Notes under the pieces: generated by a model
What the model was told of the DNA's origin: nothing
Databases searched by the model: none
What the model saw: the letters and a program-made list of their open reading frames with translations, nothing else
Shown: piece after piece, positions 24,640 through 35,900 of the stretch
Layout of the letters: the number at the start of each line of letters is the position of its first letter
Numbering within the stretch: the first letter of the stretch is position 1
Made by a program: the position numbers and the translations under genes
NCBI GenBank assembly: GCA_003290165.1
Contig: QNQO01000650.1
Span: 310,001 to 374,000, forward strand
Origin: Berberis thunbergii
Taxonomy: Eukaryota > Streptophyta > Magnoliopsida > Ranunculales > Berberidaceae
DNA length: 64,000 nt
Direction: 5' to 3'

Positions 24640-25930
24640 GCAACTAATGCTAGATTATAATGCAAATGACATGCAGCTACTGTTAGATTAGTGAACAACA
24701 GTTACGGCATACTTCAATAAACAAATGAGGAAGCTATGGATGCTACAAAAATGGAAACATGTACTGTCAATCATACACATATGGAAGTTGTATATAAAAC
24801 AAACATATGGAAGCTTGATGCTCTCTATGATGCACATATGGAAGCTGTGAATGCTGCAGATAGAGATGTTTTCAATCAAACACATATTGAAGATGCAAGG
24901 AAGTTTTCAGTCAAGCAAATCAAGGTTCAAGAATTAATCAAACCAATCGTGTTTTGTATTCATTTCAAACATAAAGGAATTATGTGTCTATTAAACCACT
25001 CTATTTTGTATTGACAAAGTATGATATGAAATACCAAGAACAACTTTTCCTTGTTCTCTTCTATGTTCCATTTGTTTTTAGTTCCTTTTTTTTCTTCTTG
25101 GTGGGGTACTTAAATTTAAGTTGTTCTTCAAACTAAAAATGTACTTGAAAATTGTGTGTCAATTTTCCGAATTAAGTTCTTATATCTATCCAAATTAAGT
25201 TCCAATATAACAAAACTTGCACTGTGAGGAAATACATGTCTTTATAGTAGACTACCTTATGTCTTCAAGAACAAAACTTGCACTGTGAGGAAAGTATCAA
25301 ATCAAGGGTATTCCCGCTTGAAGGAAGTTGACGAATCATAAATTTGGTAGGATACAAATTGAAATTAGGTCTTCAAGAAAGTACCAAGTACACTTATTGT
25401 TAGCTCCTTTCAAATATCACGAGCAAACAGATGTAAAGGGGTACTTACAATTGTATCAAACAATGGTGACACTGTGAAAGAGGTCAAAAGATGATATTCA
25501 AGGTGCTGGATCCATAAATCTTGAGCATTCGAAACAAATTTTTTACCAGTATGCTTCAATTCTAACCATCACTATTGATTAAACACATTTAAACGATAAA
25601 CCCAAATGGTTAAAAAAAATCTCATGCTCCACATAGGAAAAATCTTACATCAACCAAAATTGGAAATACCCAAAAATTATCAAAGAGGGATTTGAATCGT
25701 ACCTTGAGTTTCTTCTCTTTGGTTGCTCTTTGAGTGTTCCTGAATGACGACCACCACCACCACAATGTTTGAGATAATTCAACAGAGTAAAGAGATTTCA
25801 ACAGATATATGACAAAGAATTAAGTCAAGAAAATAGTGGTTTGAACACAATGCTCAAACAACAAAAATGTCATCAACAGACAATGATTCAAGTAAGATTG
25901 GTGTTTTTTAAATTTTTTTTTTTTTATTTT
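24640..25930. other. Intergenic, short imperfect repeats only
   Basis: ACATATGGAAG recurs three times between 24776 and 24850, and AACAAAACTTGCACTGTGAGG occurs in similar form near 25208 and 25270. No gene is supported. Confidence 0.35.
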
Positions 25931-25939
25931 GAAAGGCGA

Positions 25940-26110
25940 GATGGGTTTTTAAGGATCTCATAACCTATCAACTGGACGACCTATAGGTCAACACCCATTA
26001 GAAAGTAACCATGTCGCAGGTGAGATTAGAAGCTAAGACATGGGGGACAAACCCACACAACCCTACCCACTAGGCCATAACACCATTGGCAGTAACACTA
26101 GCCCTACCCA
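25940..26110 (-). mobile_element. tRNA-derived SINE candidate
   Basis: Read on the minus strand, it begins near GTGTTATGGCCTAGTGGG (A-box-like), continues with TAGGGTTGTGTGGG, and ends in A-rich sequence near 25915. The same layout occurs at 32490-32605. A 27-bp direct duplication of its head (about 26061-26122) is visible. The B box is weak in this copy. Confidence 0.5.
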
Positions 26111-26119
26111 CTAGGCCAT

Positions 26120-27350
26120 AAAACCATTGGTGTTGATCACCCTATTTTAACATTATATAAAAAAAAAAAAAATACCACAAAATTAATCAAACCCAATTGA
26201 GCAAAATTTGCAAAAGAGGGCATACATAAGGATAAAAAAAGTGAACTTGAATTGGGGGAACTCAATCTGTTGGGAGTTTCACCTCTGAACTGGTGAAGCT
26301 TGTTGGGGCTACCACATATGAAGGAATTCGAACTTAAGTGGTGGGGAAGGGAGGAGCAATTGCAGAGGAGATTAGAGAATGAGAACGGAGAGGTGGAGGA
26401 GGAGTATGAATTGAGAAGAAGAGAATTGGGGGAGATGGAGGTGGAGGAGAGAGATGTATGGAGAGATTAGGGTTGATTCTGTGGTGGTGGTGTTTCAGGA
26501 ACCAACCAAGAAACCCTTCTTCTCCCTTTGGTAGAGTGAGATGAAGAATTAGGGGAGAAGAAAAAGGAAGTTGGGTGATGGCAAACTGGAATCGCAGAGC
26601 GTGAACAACCCTTGTGGAAAGTGTGAAGAGTCTGAGGATAGCATCGGGCTTCAAAAAATTTCACTCAAGTTCTGCGTTCTGCCAAATGTATAACTTTGCC
26701 ACATAGGACATATAGACTGTCTATAGTCTCCATAAACAGTAAAATACCTCTTTGAATTGTAATAGAGATTTTCAAATTTCTTGAAGGCATTTTTGAAAAT
26801 TCGAATGATGCTAAAAAAAAAAAAAAAAAACGCAAGAAAACTAAAAAGAGGGAGAGTGAAGTGGGCATCTTGCTTCCTAAAGCTAGCAAGCTACCTGACA
26901 TGGTATTAAGACAAATAATAACATGATGTACATAAATGACCCTACTAATCATTTCTTTTACTTCAGTTTGGAAACAAACTTTATGAAAAATTCTCTTTGG
27001 ACAAGGGTAAATTGTCTGTAAAAGTTGCATGAGACAGATGCGTGCACTGTTTATGGAACCGATTTTGTATTTGTAATTTGCAACTAATGTCTCCAAAATA
27101 GAATAACAATAATCAAAATAAACTTAATGATAATTGAAATAAATAGAATAATTTAAAATAACAAAGATAAAATAAATGAAAATAATTGATAAAACAAATT
27201 ATTTTTTCATTAATCAATTAATTAATAATGGGCAACCTATGCTTTATTTATAGCTAACTTAACTTCTCTAACGAGATAATTTTTGTTAATAGTGCCAAGA
27301 ATGCATCTGAAGAAGGGGCTGTGATGGAGGAAAGAGGGGGTTTTGATGGT
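26120..27350. other. Intergenic, no supported gene
   Basis: The open minus-strand frames here are Pro/His/Ser-rich and come from a GA-rich stretch at 26340-26480. They match no family I know, and I regard them as chance. An A run lies at 26812-26830. Confidence 0.4.
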
Positions 27351-27354
27351 GGTC

Positions 27355-27735
27355 GAGAGAAGCTCCAGTTTTTTATCAACCTGAAATGACACTAGAGAAG
27401 CTCCTTAACTATATGGTATCATGCTTGTCCAAGAACAGGAGAATGTGAAGAGAGTCCAATTAGCGGATAAGTACATGAGCGAAAATGCTCTTGGAGAAGC
27501 TAATGAAGATGCAATCAAGAGTGGAATGTTCTATGGTTAGCACCCTTAATCATTGCGGGAAGGTTTGAATCAGCAACAAACTATGATCCCATAGCGAGGA
27601 GTGACAATGGAAGTTACCTGTATGAGTAGCAGGTTTTGTGATCAAGCTCAAGATGAACATCCTGTAATTTTGTGTCATGGTGTATGTTTTGTTTCAATTT
27701 CATCAAGGCCTTTTGTTCAGCAACGAACTACTACG
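27355..27735 (+). pseudogene. Rubisco activase 3'-end fragment
   Basis: This copy of the end of RCA begins inside exon 6 ([12 protein letters not shown]) and runs through [16 protein letters not shown] and the donor G/GTTAGCACCC. It then jumps from intron 6 directly into the alpha-tail coding part (SATNYDP-like) and on into the 3' UTR. The reading frame is shifted (TATATGG for TATGG near 27412) and there is no upstream part, so it is dead. It lies in the same orientation as the parent gene, about 9 kb downstream. Confidence 0.9.
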
Positions 27736-28084
27736 TTATATTTCTAAAAACAGACAGTGAATGACATTGTGGTTGGTACGATATTTTATGGACTACGGCT
27801 GTATATGCAAAGCGTAAGCAAGGATTCCAACCATACAAAATCGACTTCATTAGTGTTGCTAAACACGAGAGGAATAAATGAGTATCTTTTTGTAGGCCTG
27901 CCCCTGCTTGTAAAACACCACCTCCATTGCCAGAAAAGAGAAAAGACTTTGGAAGCTTGAGCATTTTGACAAACCAATCCATAACAATGCTATCTAGCTC
28001 AGTTGCAGCTGGAGAAGACATTCAATTGAAACCAACAACATTAAACCCATGCAGTACTGAGCATTTCACCAAGGAAGCCCGCAA

Positions 28085-28765
28085 CGCTCCCACTAGAAGG
28101 TAAGTATATGCTTGCATGTGATGGTTTTCAAGTGCACGGAATTGATCGCTTAGTCATTTTCGTGAAAAAAATGAGACCTTAGCAAGCCTTCTCGGCCATG
28201 GTTTATGTACAATGGCCCCCTTTAGTTTTAGATTCTCATAGTTGAGATTTTGGCAACTGTTTAACAATTAAAATCGGCTATTTTAAGGTTTTTCTTTTTC
28301 TTTTAAGTTCTTCAACATGTTTATCGCATTACAAACAACAAATGAGCTGAAACTATTGCTGAAATGATCTAAAATATAAAATTTGTCTTCCCAAAGAATC
28401 TACAGGTTACTTGAAAATCATATAAGAATTTGTATTTTTTTTAAAACTGCGTGCGAGAACTTTAAGGATCACTAATCCTGCATATAAACAATTACATGGA
28501 TAGAACTTGAATTCAGAAATTCTAAGTGTCGAGGAAATGAGCGAGGAAACGAGCGAGGGAAGTGAGGTGGCGGGGGTGGGAGCCGTTCATCTCACTCGAG
28601 ATGCGTGCGTTGACTTTTTGCGTGCGCATCTCGAGCGAGATGAACGGCTCCCACCCCCGCCACCTCACTCCCCTCGCCCATTTCCTCGCTGTGTAGAATC
28701 ACTCGACTTGAATTACAACAATTTCTAGCTGTGTTTTAGGCATCTCTTATATCTCTCACAAGAAC
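28085..28765 (+). repeat. Duplicated segment with inserted MITE
   Basis: It matches 38170-38400 and 39080-39530, for example ATGGTTTTCAAGTGCACGGA and GTGCGAGAACTTTAAGGAT. The 39.5-kb copy lacks the MITE found here at 28514-28705 and so gives the empty site. Confidence 0.8.
28514..28705. mobile_element. Foldback MITE with empty site in the same window
   Basis: A 192-bp inverted-repeat element flanked by the 9-mer ACTTGAATT (28505-28513 and 28706-28714). The duplicated locus at 39473-39530 reads GATAGAACTTGAATTACAAC with one copy of the 9-mer and no element. This proves both the borders and the 9-bp target duplication. Confidence 0.9.
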
Positions 28766-29430
28766 AGGTATTTATTGATAAACCTCTTGATTATGTGAAA
28801 CTAGGTAATGAGCATAAGTTCTATAAGTTAAAAAAGGCTCTATATGTCCTGAAATAAGCACCAAGAGCTTGGTATAGCCGTATAAAGACTTATTTTTTGA
28901 AGGAAGGTTTCACCAGATGTCCATATGAGCATACTATTTTTTATCAAAATTGAAGATGGAGGAAAAATGCTTATATGTAGATGATTTAATTTACAATGGA
29001 AATGATAGGGCCATGTTTGAAAAGTTTAAAGAGTCCGTGATGATTGAATTTGATATGACTGATCTTGGCATGTTGCACTATTTTCTTGGCATTGAAGTTG
29101 TTCAATCAGTTACCGGAATTTTTATTTCTCAAAAGAAGTATGTACATCCAAGAAGTTTTAGACAGATTTCAAATGGAAAATTGCAATTCGGTTAATACAC
29201 CAACTGAGTTTGGTTTGAAGCTAAATAAAAATCATGAAAGAAAGAAGGTTGATGGCACTCTTCACAAGCAGATTGTGGGAAGTTTAATGTATTTAACATC
29301 AACAAGGTCAGATATAATGTATTCAGTGAGTCTGATCAATAGGTACATGGAGAATCCGACAGATATCTCACAGAAGCTGGAACAATTGAACTCATCTACT
29401 GTCCAAGTGAAGATCAACTTGTAGATATTT
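28766..29430 (+). pseudogene. Copia retrotransposon polyprotein fragment (reverse transcriptase)
   Basis: Broken pieces of a Ty1/copia reverse transcriptase are present: KFYKLKKALY then APRAWYSRI, the catalytic YVDDLIY near 28974, MTDLGMLHYFLGIEV, FISQKKYV, and KQIVGSLMYLT with YMENPT. The fragment has an in-frame stop at KALYVLK-stop-APRAWY, where the family has Gln, and frameshifts near 28950 and 29150. No LTRs are visible. It lies just upstream of the first lectin kinase copy. Confidence 0.88.
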
Positions 29431-29944
29431 TACAAAGCCTCTCAAGCTGTCTTCGTTTATGAAGTTAAGAGATTTGTTGGGGGTTCGTATGCTGGAAATT
29501 TGAAGAACTCTGAAACTGTTTTTTTTCTGAATTATGTATTAAATTGAATGCTTGAAGGGAGGGTTTGCAATAACGTAGTCAACAAGGTGAAGTAGACCTG
29601 GTCATTACAATATATCTAGTCTTTTTCAGTATTGAAGTGGTCAAAACCTGTTGCTATTTTTCAGTTCTTAGTTGATAGCCTATTTAAATGCCATTGATAA
29701 TTGAATAAAATCATCGAGGTAGTTTTCCACTGTGGTTGATTATTTGCTTTTGCTGGTCTGGAATTTGTAAGATTTTTTATTACTCGTCGCCACATCTCCC
29801 TTTGTTCGAAAACTACTCTTCGATCTTCCCCTGTTTCAAGGGCATTTTCCTCACTCACTCCCTCTGTAGAACCCAATCGCCATAAAATCTCCCCTGCTCT
29901 CACTCTCTCTTGTCTCTCAGAAGAAAATCTCTCCTCCTTCATCA

Positions 29945-31976
29945 ATGGGGAAAACTTGGAATCTCATCAAATTCATTGAGAAATCACTCAAAATTTTGTG
30001 GGTTTTCGTTCTTCTTTCGATATCAACCCCAGGTTTGGCTCAATCCGACAACTTCGTCTACAAAGGGTTCAACAGAGCAGATAAAAACATAAGCTTGAAT
30101 GGGATAGCAGAGATAGAAAACAGGGGAATGATTCGTTTAACAAACGAAACACTTCGACTCATCGGCCGAGCTTTCTATCCAAAACCACTCAACTTTAGAA
30201 ACTCCTCCACAGGCAAAGCTTTCTCCTTTTCGACCTCCTTTGCCTTGGCAATCGTCCCAGAGTACCCGAAGCTCGGAGGCCATGGCATGGCCTTCACCAT
30301 CTCTGCAACTAAAGAGATTCCAGGAGCTCTCCCAAGCCAGTACCTCGGCCTACTCAATTCGAAAATGATGGGCAACTTCACGAACCATATCTTCGCAGTT
30401 GAATTCGACACCGTTCAAGACTTCGAGTTTGGAGACATCAATGACAACCATGTGGGGATTGATATCAACAGCTTAACCTCAAACGCCTCTGCTTCAGCTG
30501 GGTACCTCGACGTCGACGACGGTTCGACGAAAAAAGATCTAAATTTGAAGAGCGGGCAGAGGATTCTAGTTTGGGTGGATTACGATTCTGTTTCAAATCT
30601 TCTGAATGTGACAATTTCACCTTCTTCAACAAAACCCAGAACTCCATTGTTGTCTATGAAGCTAGATCTTTCGCCAATTTTGTTGGATTCCATGTACGTA
30701 GGGTTCTCTGCTTCAACAGGTCTTCTCGCGAGCTCGCATTACATATTCGGATGGAGCTTTCGAATGAATGGGCAATCGACCGAGCTCGATCTCTCTTCTC
30801 TTCCCAATCTTCCATCTCCGAAAAAGAGCCACACAGTGTTGGCAATTGCAGTCTCTGTTTCTGCTCTGCTTTTCATCATTTGCTCTGTTTCAGTTGCAAT
30901 CTACTTGATCAGAAAGATCAAGAACGCAGACGTGATCGAAGCTTGGGAACTCGATATCGGACCCCATAGATTCTCTTACAAGGAAATCAAGCGTGCAACG
31001 AAGAATTTCAGAGAGAAGGATGTTTTGGGGGTTGGGGGATTCGGCAAAGTTTTCAAAGGAACCCTTCCGAATTCGAAGACTGAAGTAGCAGTGAAACGAG
31101 TTTCACACGAATCAAAACAAGGGTTGCGCGAATTCGTATCGGAAATCGCTTCCATAGGTCGTTTGAGACATAGAAACTTGGTTCAGTTGCAGGGTTGGTG
31201 TCGCAAAAGGGGTGATCTTTTGCTTGTTTATGATTACATGCCGAATGGAAGCCTCGATAAGTTCCTCTTCGATAAGCCAAAATCGGTTTCTGAGTTGGGA
31301 ACAGAGGTTGAAGATAGTCAGAGGAGTTGCCTCTGGGTTGCTGTATTTGCACGAAGAGTGGGAGCAGATCGTTGTTCATAGAGATGTGAAAGCTAGCAAT
31401 GTTTTGCTAGATAGTGAGTTGAATGGGCGACTAGGAGATTTCGGGTTGGCTCGGTTGTACGAACACGGAGCCAACCCTAGTACCACCCGGGTCGTGGGGA
31501 CACTAGGGTATCTTGCCCCAGAGTTGACACGAACCAGGAAGGGCACGACATGCACCGATGTGTTCGCGTTTGGTGCTTTCTTGTTGGAGGTTGTTTGCGG
31601 GCGAAGGCCCATTGAGCCCAAGGCCCTTTCGGGGGAGTTGATACTGGTCGACTGGGTTTGGGATATGTGGCGGACGGGAAGGGTGTTTGAGGTGGTGGAC
31701 CAAAAATTAAGGGGTGAGTTTAGCGAAGATGAGGTCGTATTGGTGGTGAAGTTAGGGTTACTGTGTTCGAACCAAGTGCCTACTGCACGACCTAGTATGA
31801 GACAAGTGGTTAGTTGCTTAGATGGAGAGGTGAGAGTACCAGAAGTTTGGAGTACTCCTAGTGCATATTTTGAGAAGGTACAATCGTATTCGTTTACTGG
31901 AGTTGGGCATCGTGATCTTGAAGGTGGTTCTTATCCGTTTTCTCAACTTTCCGGTAGAGGTGATAGTAATAACTAA
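29945..31976 (+). pseudogene. L-type lectin receptor kinase, frameshifted copy
   Basis: It is nearly identical to the intact gene at 40390-42474: signal peptide, legume-lectin domain, membrane segment ([18 protein letters not shown]) and kinase. One extra T in the run at 31287-31289 (ATCGGTTTCTGAG against ATCGGTTCTGAG) shifts the frame after LFDKPKSV. The frame then stops at 31379-31381, before the HRD and DFG motifs. The rest of the kinase is open in another frame to 31976. It also lacks about 18 residues near the C-terminus ([11 protein letters not shown]... in the other copy). If translated, it would give a membrane lectin receptor with half a kinase. The start is the ATG shared with the intact copy. 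A sequencing error at the T run is possible. Confidence 0.9.
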
Positions 31977-32069
31977 AAGCATTAATGATACTTACAATGT
32001 GCACAATTGGATCACCCAATAGTTGCATCAAGATCCACGACTTGTTACACGTTGGCTACATTGTTACAT

Positions 32070-32241
32070 CTACGGTGCCACTTTTTGGTGCCTCTTCTGT
32101 GACTATTTGGTGTATTTTTTTTTTACACATTTTACCCCTTTATCTTTAAAACACAATCACAAACACCATTTTTAGAATGGATAGAAGTATTCAAAAAAAC
32201 CCAAAGAAACAAGAAAAAAACACCAAAAAGAGGCACCGTAG
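32070..32241. mobile_element. MITE with CTACGGTGCC terminal inverted repeats
   Basis: CTACGGTGCC at the left and GGCACCGTAG at the right, with TTTTTGGTG and CACCAAAAA just inside, form terminal inverted repeats of a 172-bp element. It is inserted in the 3' flank of the frameshifted lectin kinase. The other two flank copies lack it. Confidence 0.65.
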
Positions 32242-32249
32242 AATTTCAT

Positions 32250-33440
32250 GTGACTAGTAACAACGATGAAAGTGGTGGACTATTGAGCCCTTGATGCTCA
32301 ATGATAAATGGTTTTTAGCCATTATTTTAGTTCGGTTGGTTTGTATTTTTGGCTTTTTTCGTGTAATGTTTTTTAGATTTGTCTTGTTGTATATTTTGTT
32401 TCAATTTCAACAAGGCTTTTTGTTCAGCAACGAACTACGTTATATTTCTGCATGGTTGTAAGGTGTTATATTTCTGCATGGTTGTAATGTGTGACCTACA
32501 AGTTAATACCATAAGAAAGTAACCATGCCGCCGACGGGTCTCGAACCTAGGACGTGGGGAATAAATTCACACAGCCCTAACCCACTCGACCATAACACCA
32601 ATGACACCATTTAATGTTGGTTCATTGGAACCATATAAACCTATACTTGAAACTCCCATTAAGAGAAAAATCGAACCTCCCGTGTACAAAACAAACTTAG
32701 TAGCTGAGTACAAACGTTTCTTTCCTCCCACATGGCTAGAAGTAGGTAGACGGGAATTAATTCTAACTCCCACATGTTTTTAAACATTTAACGAAAATCT
32801 GACTTCCCCACAGAGTACTGTATGACAAAGCAAGAAGCTAATCAAGTCATTCTTGGCTCTTTTGATCAACTTCCTTGCGATGAACTCTAACATTATAATC
32901 CTGCAGAATGGCCAAAACTTGAGGTACTCTATAAGCCTGTAAGGTACTCTTACAGAAGATGAGTAGTGCCTTCTGAGAGGCTTCTTTTTGTGATCTTACA
33001 CCATACTATAGAGGGTAACTTATGCTATCTTTTTGTGTAAAATTCACTTTAGCCGAACCCTAATGGTCGATGGACCTCTGTTGTAAGCTGGAATAGAGCA
33101 TGGTTCAACCTTACAAGGTTGGATTGGTGAAGGGAAAGGACCAAATGGCTAAGAGATTGGGCCTTTTCAGATTATCTGCTAAGAAGTTTGGTGGCTGTTT
33201 CTTATTAATTTCATGCATGCCTTGGTTAGAAACTGGTTTTCCTCATCCTTTATCTTTGGAGTTTGGAGAGAGTTATTTCGAACTCAAATGGGGCTATATC
33301 TGATTTGAATCCAAACTTGATTTATGACACATTTATGACATTGGTGCTACATAATCAACTCTACTTATTCTAATATGACATGGATTCAAATTTATAAAGA
33401 AATAAAATGGAGGATTACATACCGACTTATTATATATTAT
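32250..33440 (+). repeat. Chimeric duplicated segment: kinase 3' flank joined to RCA 3' flank
   Basis: 32250-32390 is lectin-kinase 3' flank. At about 32392 it changes directly to RCA 3' UTR (TATATTTTGTTTCAATTTC). From 32820 to about 33400 it follows the RCA downstream flank (18960-19530), including TAGAGGGTAACTTATGC. A SINE interrupts it at 32490-32605. No gene is supported. Confidence 0.75.
32490..32605 (-). mobile_element. tRNA-derived SINE
   Basis: On the minus strand it reads GGTGTTATGGTCGAGTGGG (A-box region), GTTAGGGCTGTGTGAAT, then CCTAGGTTCGAGACCC, a clear B box. The layout matches the element at 25940-26110. The A-box and B-box spacing fits a pol III promoter. Confidence 0.6.
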
Positions 33441-33859
33441 CCTTAAACCGAATCTTCCCAACACGACCAAACTAACAGCAACCTTTGCGTCCTATTCAAT
33501 CAAATTGTCAACAGGTGAATTGTCATTGCGGCATTATCCGCCATTATCTGTTGCACCAAATGAAGCATTCACAAATCTTTAAGTATTGCTTTAGCACATT
33601 TATTACGCATAATGAGGGTTTAATTTATGTTTGTTCATTGCCTCTCACCAGTGAAGTCACTTTCCAAGTCAAGAAGCTCCAAGTGGGAACAGGTGCAGGA
33701 CCCCAAATTTCAACACATTGAAACAAAAAGACCCATTTTGTCGATAAAGAAGTCCACAAGGGGAGCCATTAAAAGAAGTTAGAAAAATAAGGGTCATTCA
33801 TTCCTTTTCAACTAATCTAACACTATGGGTTGGTTGCACTATAACATATTTGTTTTAAG

Positions 33860-34265
33860 TGGGGCTTCAACAGTGTTGGTATAGGTACAAAATGTGCCGG
33901 CTTAGATCATTGACGGCATTTTATAAAGCGCCGATAAAAACATGTAATGCCAAAAGATTAACGACGTTTTTGATGAAGTGCCGGTTAAAATCAACATTTA
34001 CGGCGCTTTACAAGGCGTCCTAATAGCTTATATAAGCGCCGCTAAACAAATGGATATTTCAATTCCCGTTTGGATGAAACGCCGTATTTATTAGCTTTTA
34101 ATGGCGCTATGAAGCGCTGATAAAGACATTTTGCGACGCTTTTAAAGCGCCGGTTATGTTAACAAACCTGTGGGTTTACAACCTTTTAATGGTGCTTTAA
34201 AAGCGCCGGAAAAGAGCTTTGCTGGCGCTTTAAAAGTGCCAATTATGTTAACATACTTGAAATAA
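33860..34265. repeat. Array of GGCGCTTTAAAAGCGCC-type motifs
   Basis: Words such as GCGCC, GGCGCTTTA and AAAGCGCCG recur about every 40-60 bp in both orientations. This resembles the subterminal arrays of CACTA or Mutator-like elements. It sits as an insertion inside the duplicated flank (absent between 21530 and 21545 of the first copy). Terminal repeats were not found. Confidence 0.5.
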
Positions 34266-34424
34266 AAAATCAATTTCCAGGCACCTCAACGCTACATTTT
34301 CATTTGCCGAATGGTCAACTAAGAATGTCATTTGGAAAAGCTTATAAAATTAGTCCACATGATTACAATAAAATAGTGCATTTCTTGTTCCCTTCTAATA
34401 TAGCATGTCAAGAGTATCAAGATC

Positions 34425-34760
34425 CCCCTCCCTTTTATGTATAGTCACTGCACCAAATTGACATTTTTGTAACAATTAAAAAAAAATAAAAAAAATATCA
34501 CTGTAGTGTTGTAACGGTTCACTAAACAGTTTCACAAATGAAGTGACACAATAGTTGGATCATCATGAATAGTATGGTGTTGTAAGTGATACTATTCACG
34601 GTGATCCAATTTATTATATCACTTTATTTGTAAAACTGTTTTTCAAAATTTCGCCTGAATTTAATTTTGACTTGAAATTGTTTGATGGACTACTGGACTA
34701 TTACATCGCAAAAGTGATAATGTTCGGGAGATTGTTAGAAAATTGCCCATTTAATGTTCG
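34425..34760. mobile_element. Inverted-repeat element, family of 52.2 and 62.0 kb
   Basis: It starts with CACTGCACCAAATTGACA and contains AATAGTATGGTG and TGATACTATTCA as internal inverted words. It is almost collinear with 62020-62360, and more distantly with 52237-52540. The right end is eroded. Confidence 0.6.
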
Positions 34761-34899
34761 GGGGATTGTTAGAAACCACACTACAAAAAAAAAAAAAAAA
34801 AAACTGCCCAGTTTATTTTTTTTATTATGTATTTTGTTTTAGCATGAGTATTGGGATTTTGCTATTTTTGGTAAAATTATAATAATCACGAGTTTCAAT

Positions 34900-35900
34900 C
34901 CCTCTTTGGTTCCAACACACATGGTGGAATCACTTTGGAGCTCAAGATGGTATCCTTCCACTTTCAGTGAACGAAGGATGGCAAATTTTCAAGACTAAGT
35001 TCAATCCGCCAACTCTTGTCCCTCAACAGGTTTTGTTTTTATGGTTTTTTTATCAAGTTCAATCTTACTTGGATTTGTTGCTGGGATTTTTTCGTTTCAG
35101 CTCTTACAAGTATCAATCAGTCGATTCAACCTTCCTTATGGTTCTGTCGAAGATTCAAAATCAAGTGGTGGCCAACTTTTGACCATAGTCATGCAACCAA
35201 AGATGGCGTCCTTAGGTTCTTCTCTGGAAATATGTCTACAGTTCAACCTTTGGTCAGCTTTGTTAAGATCCCCTTTCAAGCAAAGCTTCTTAAACAACAT
35301 ATTAAGAAGAAATTAGCCTACAAAAGCTCAGCTCATGGAAACTCTGTCCAAGATTGCATCAGAAAATTCTGACGAAAATGATGATGCAACAGACTCCAGT
35401 GGGCCAAGCAATGAAAATGATTGCTTTGGCATCTTTCCGCCATTTGCATGAGTCTGACCCCACAATCATAATGGTGTTTCTCCATTATTACAAGTATCTG
35501 CCAGCTCCACTAGCAGACAAGATTTTTTCTGCCAGATTTTCGACAGCATCTTCTTTCTTTTTCAAAAGCAAGCTCGTGTTCCAACAGTGAACGCACTCAA
35601 GTCAAAGGTTGTACAGTTGAAGTATCTCCAACAATATTCTCACTTTCTTTTATGCATCAAGACAAGCAAAAGGATAAGGATCCACCTCATCCTTCACTCT
35701 AGACTTCGAGAAGACTTATCTCTTCTCTTGTGTATTAGCCTATAAATAAAGATGTAAGTCTGCATTGAGAAACAAATGAGATTAGAAACCCTATCCTGAT
35801 GTAACCTTAAGAAGCTTTCTTTTCAGTTCTCCCTCTGTAACCCTTCTTCTTCCATGTAAGTCTTCTTTTATTTAATAAAAGCATACTTTCTTTTTACATT
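34900..35900 (+). mobile_element. Endogenous pararetrovirus-like fragment with 35S-like promoter
   Basis: Several broken frames between 34900 and 35450 read like one viral ORF. A Trp-rich part (WWNHFG, near 34921) is followed, after a frame change, by WFCRRFKIKWW (near 35130) and then the AQLMETL, acidic run and ENDC end also found at 1028-1120. Downstream, the stretch 35640-35770 has the look of a caulimovirus large-transcript promoter, with CCTATAAATAAAG and a short leader with an AATAAA. I infer a defective endogenous caulimovirid (Caulimoviridae). No reverse transcriptase or movement protein is present, so it is only a fragment. The family assignment is from memory of layout, not from a search. 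Confidence 0.5.
35739..35751 (+). promoter_or_regulatory. TATA box of the pararetrovirus-like promoter
   Basis: CCTATAAATAAAG follows a purine/pyrimidine-patterned stretch (GACAAGCAAAAGGATAAGG at about 35663) as in 35S-type promoters. AATAAA within and after it could act as the viral poly(A) signal. Confidence 0.45.

Noticed and set aside
26334..26654. Minus-strand His/Pro-rich frame of 106 aa
   Set aside because: It is low-complexity and caused by GA-rich + strand sequence. No family match and no promoter or splice context.
34777..34802. CACTACAAAAAA as a second CACTA terminus
   Set aside because: It is followed by a simple A run, and no partner end or target duplication was found nearby.
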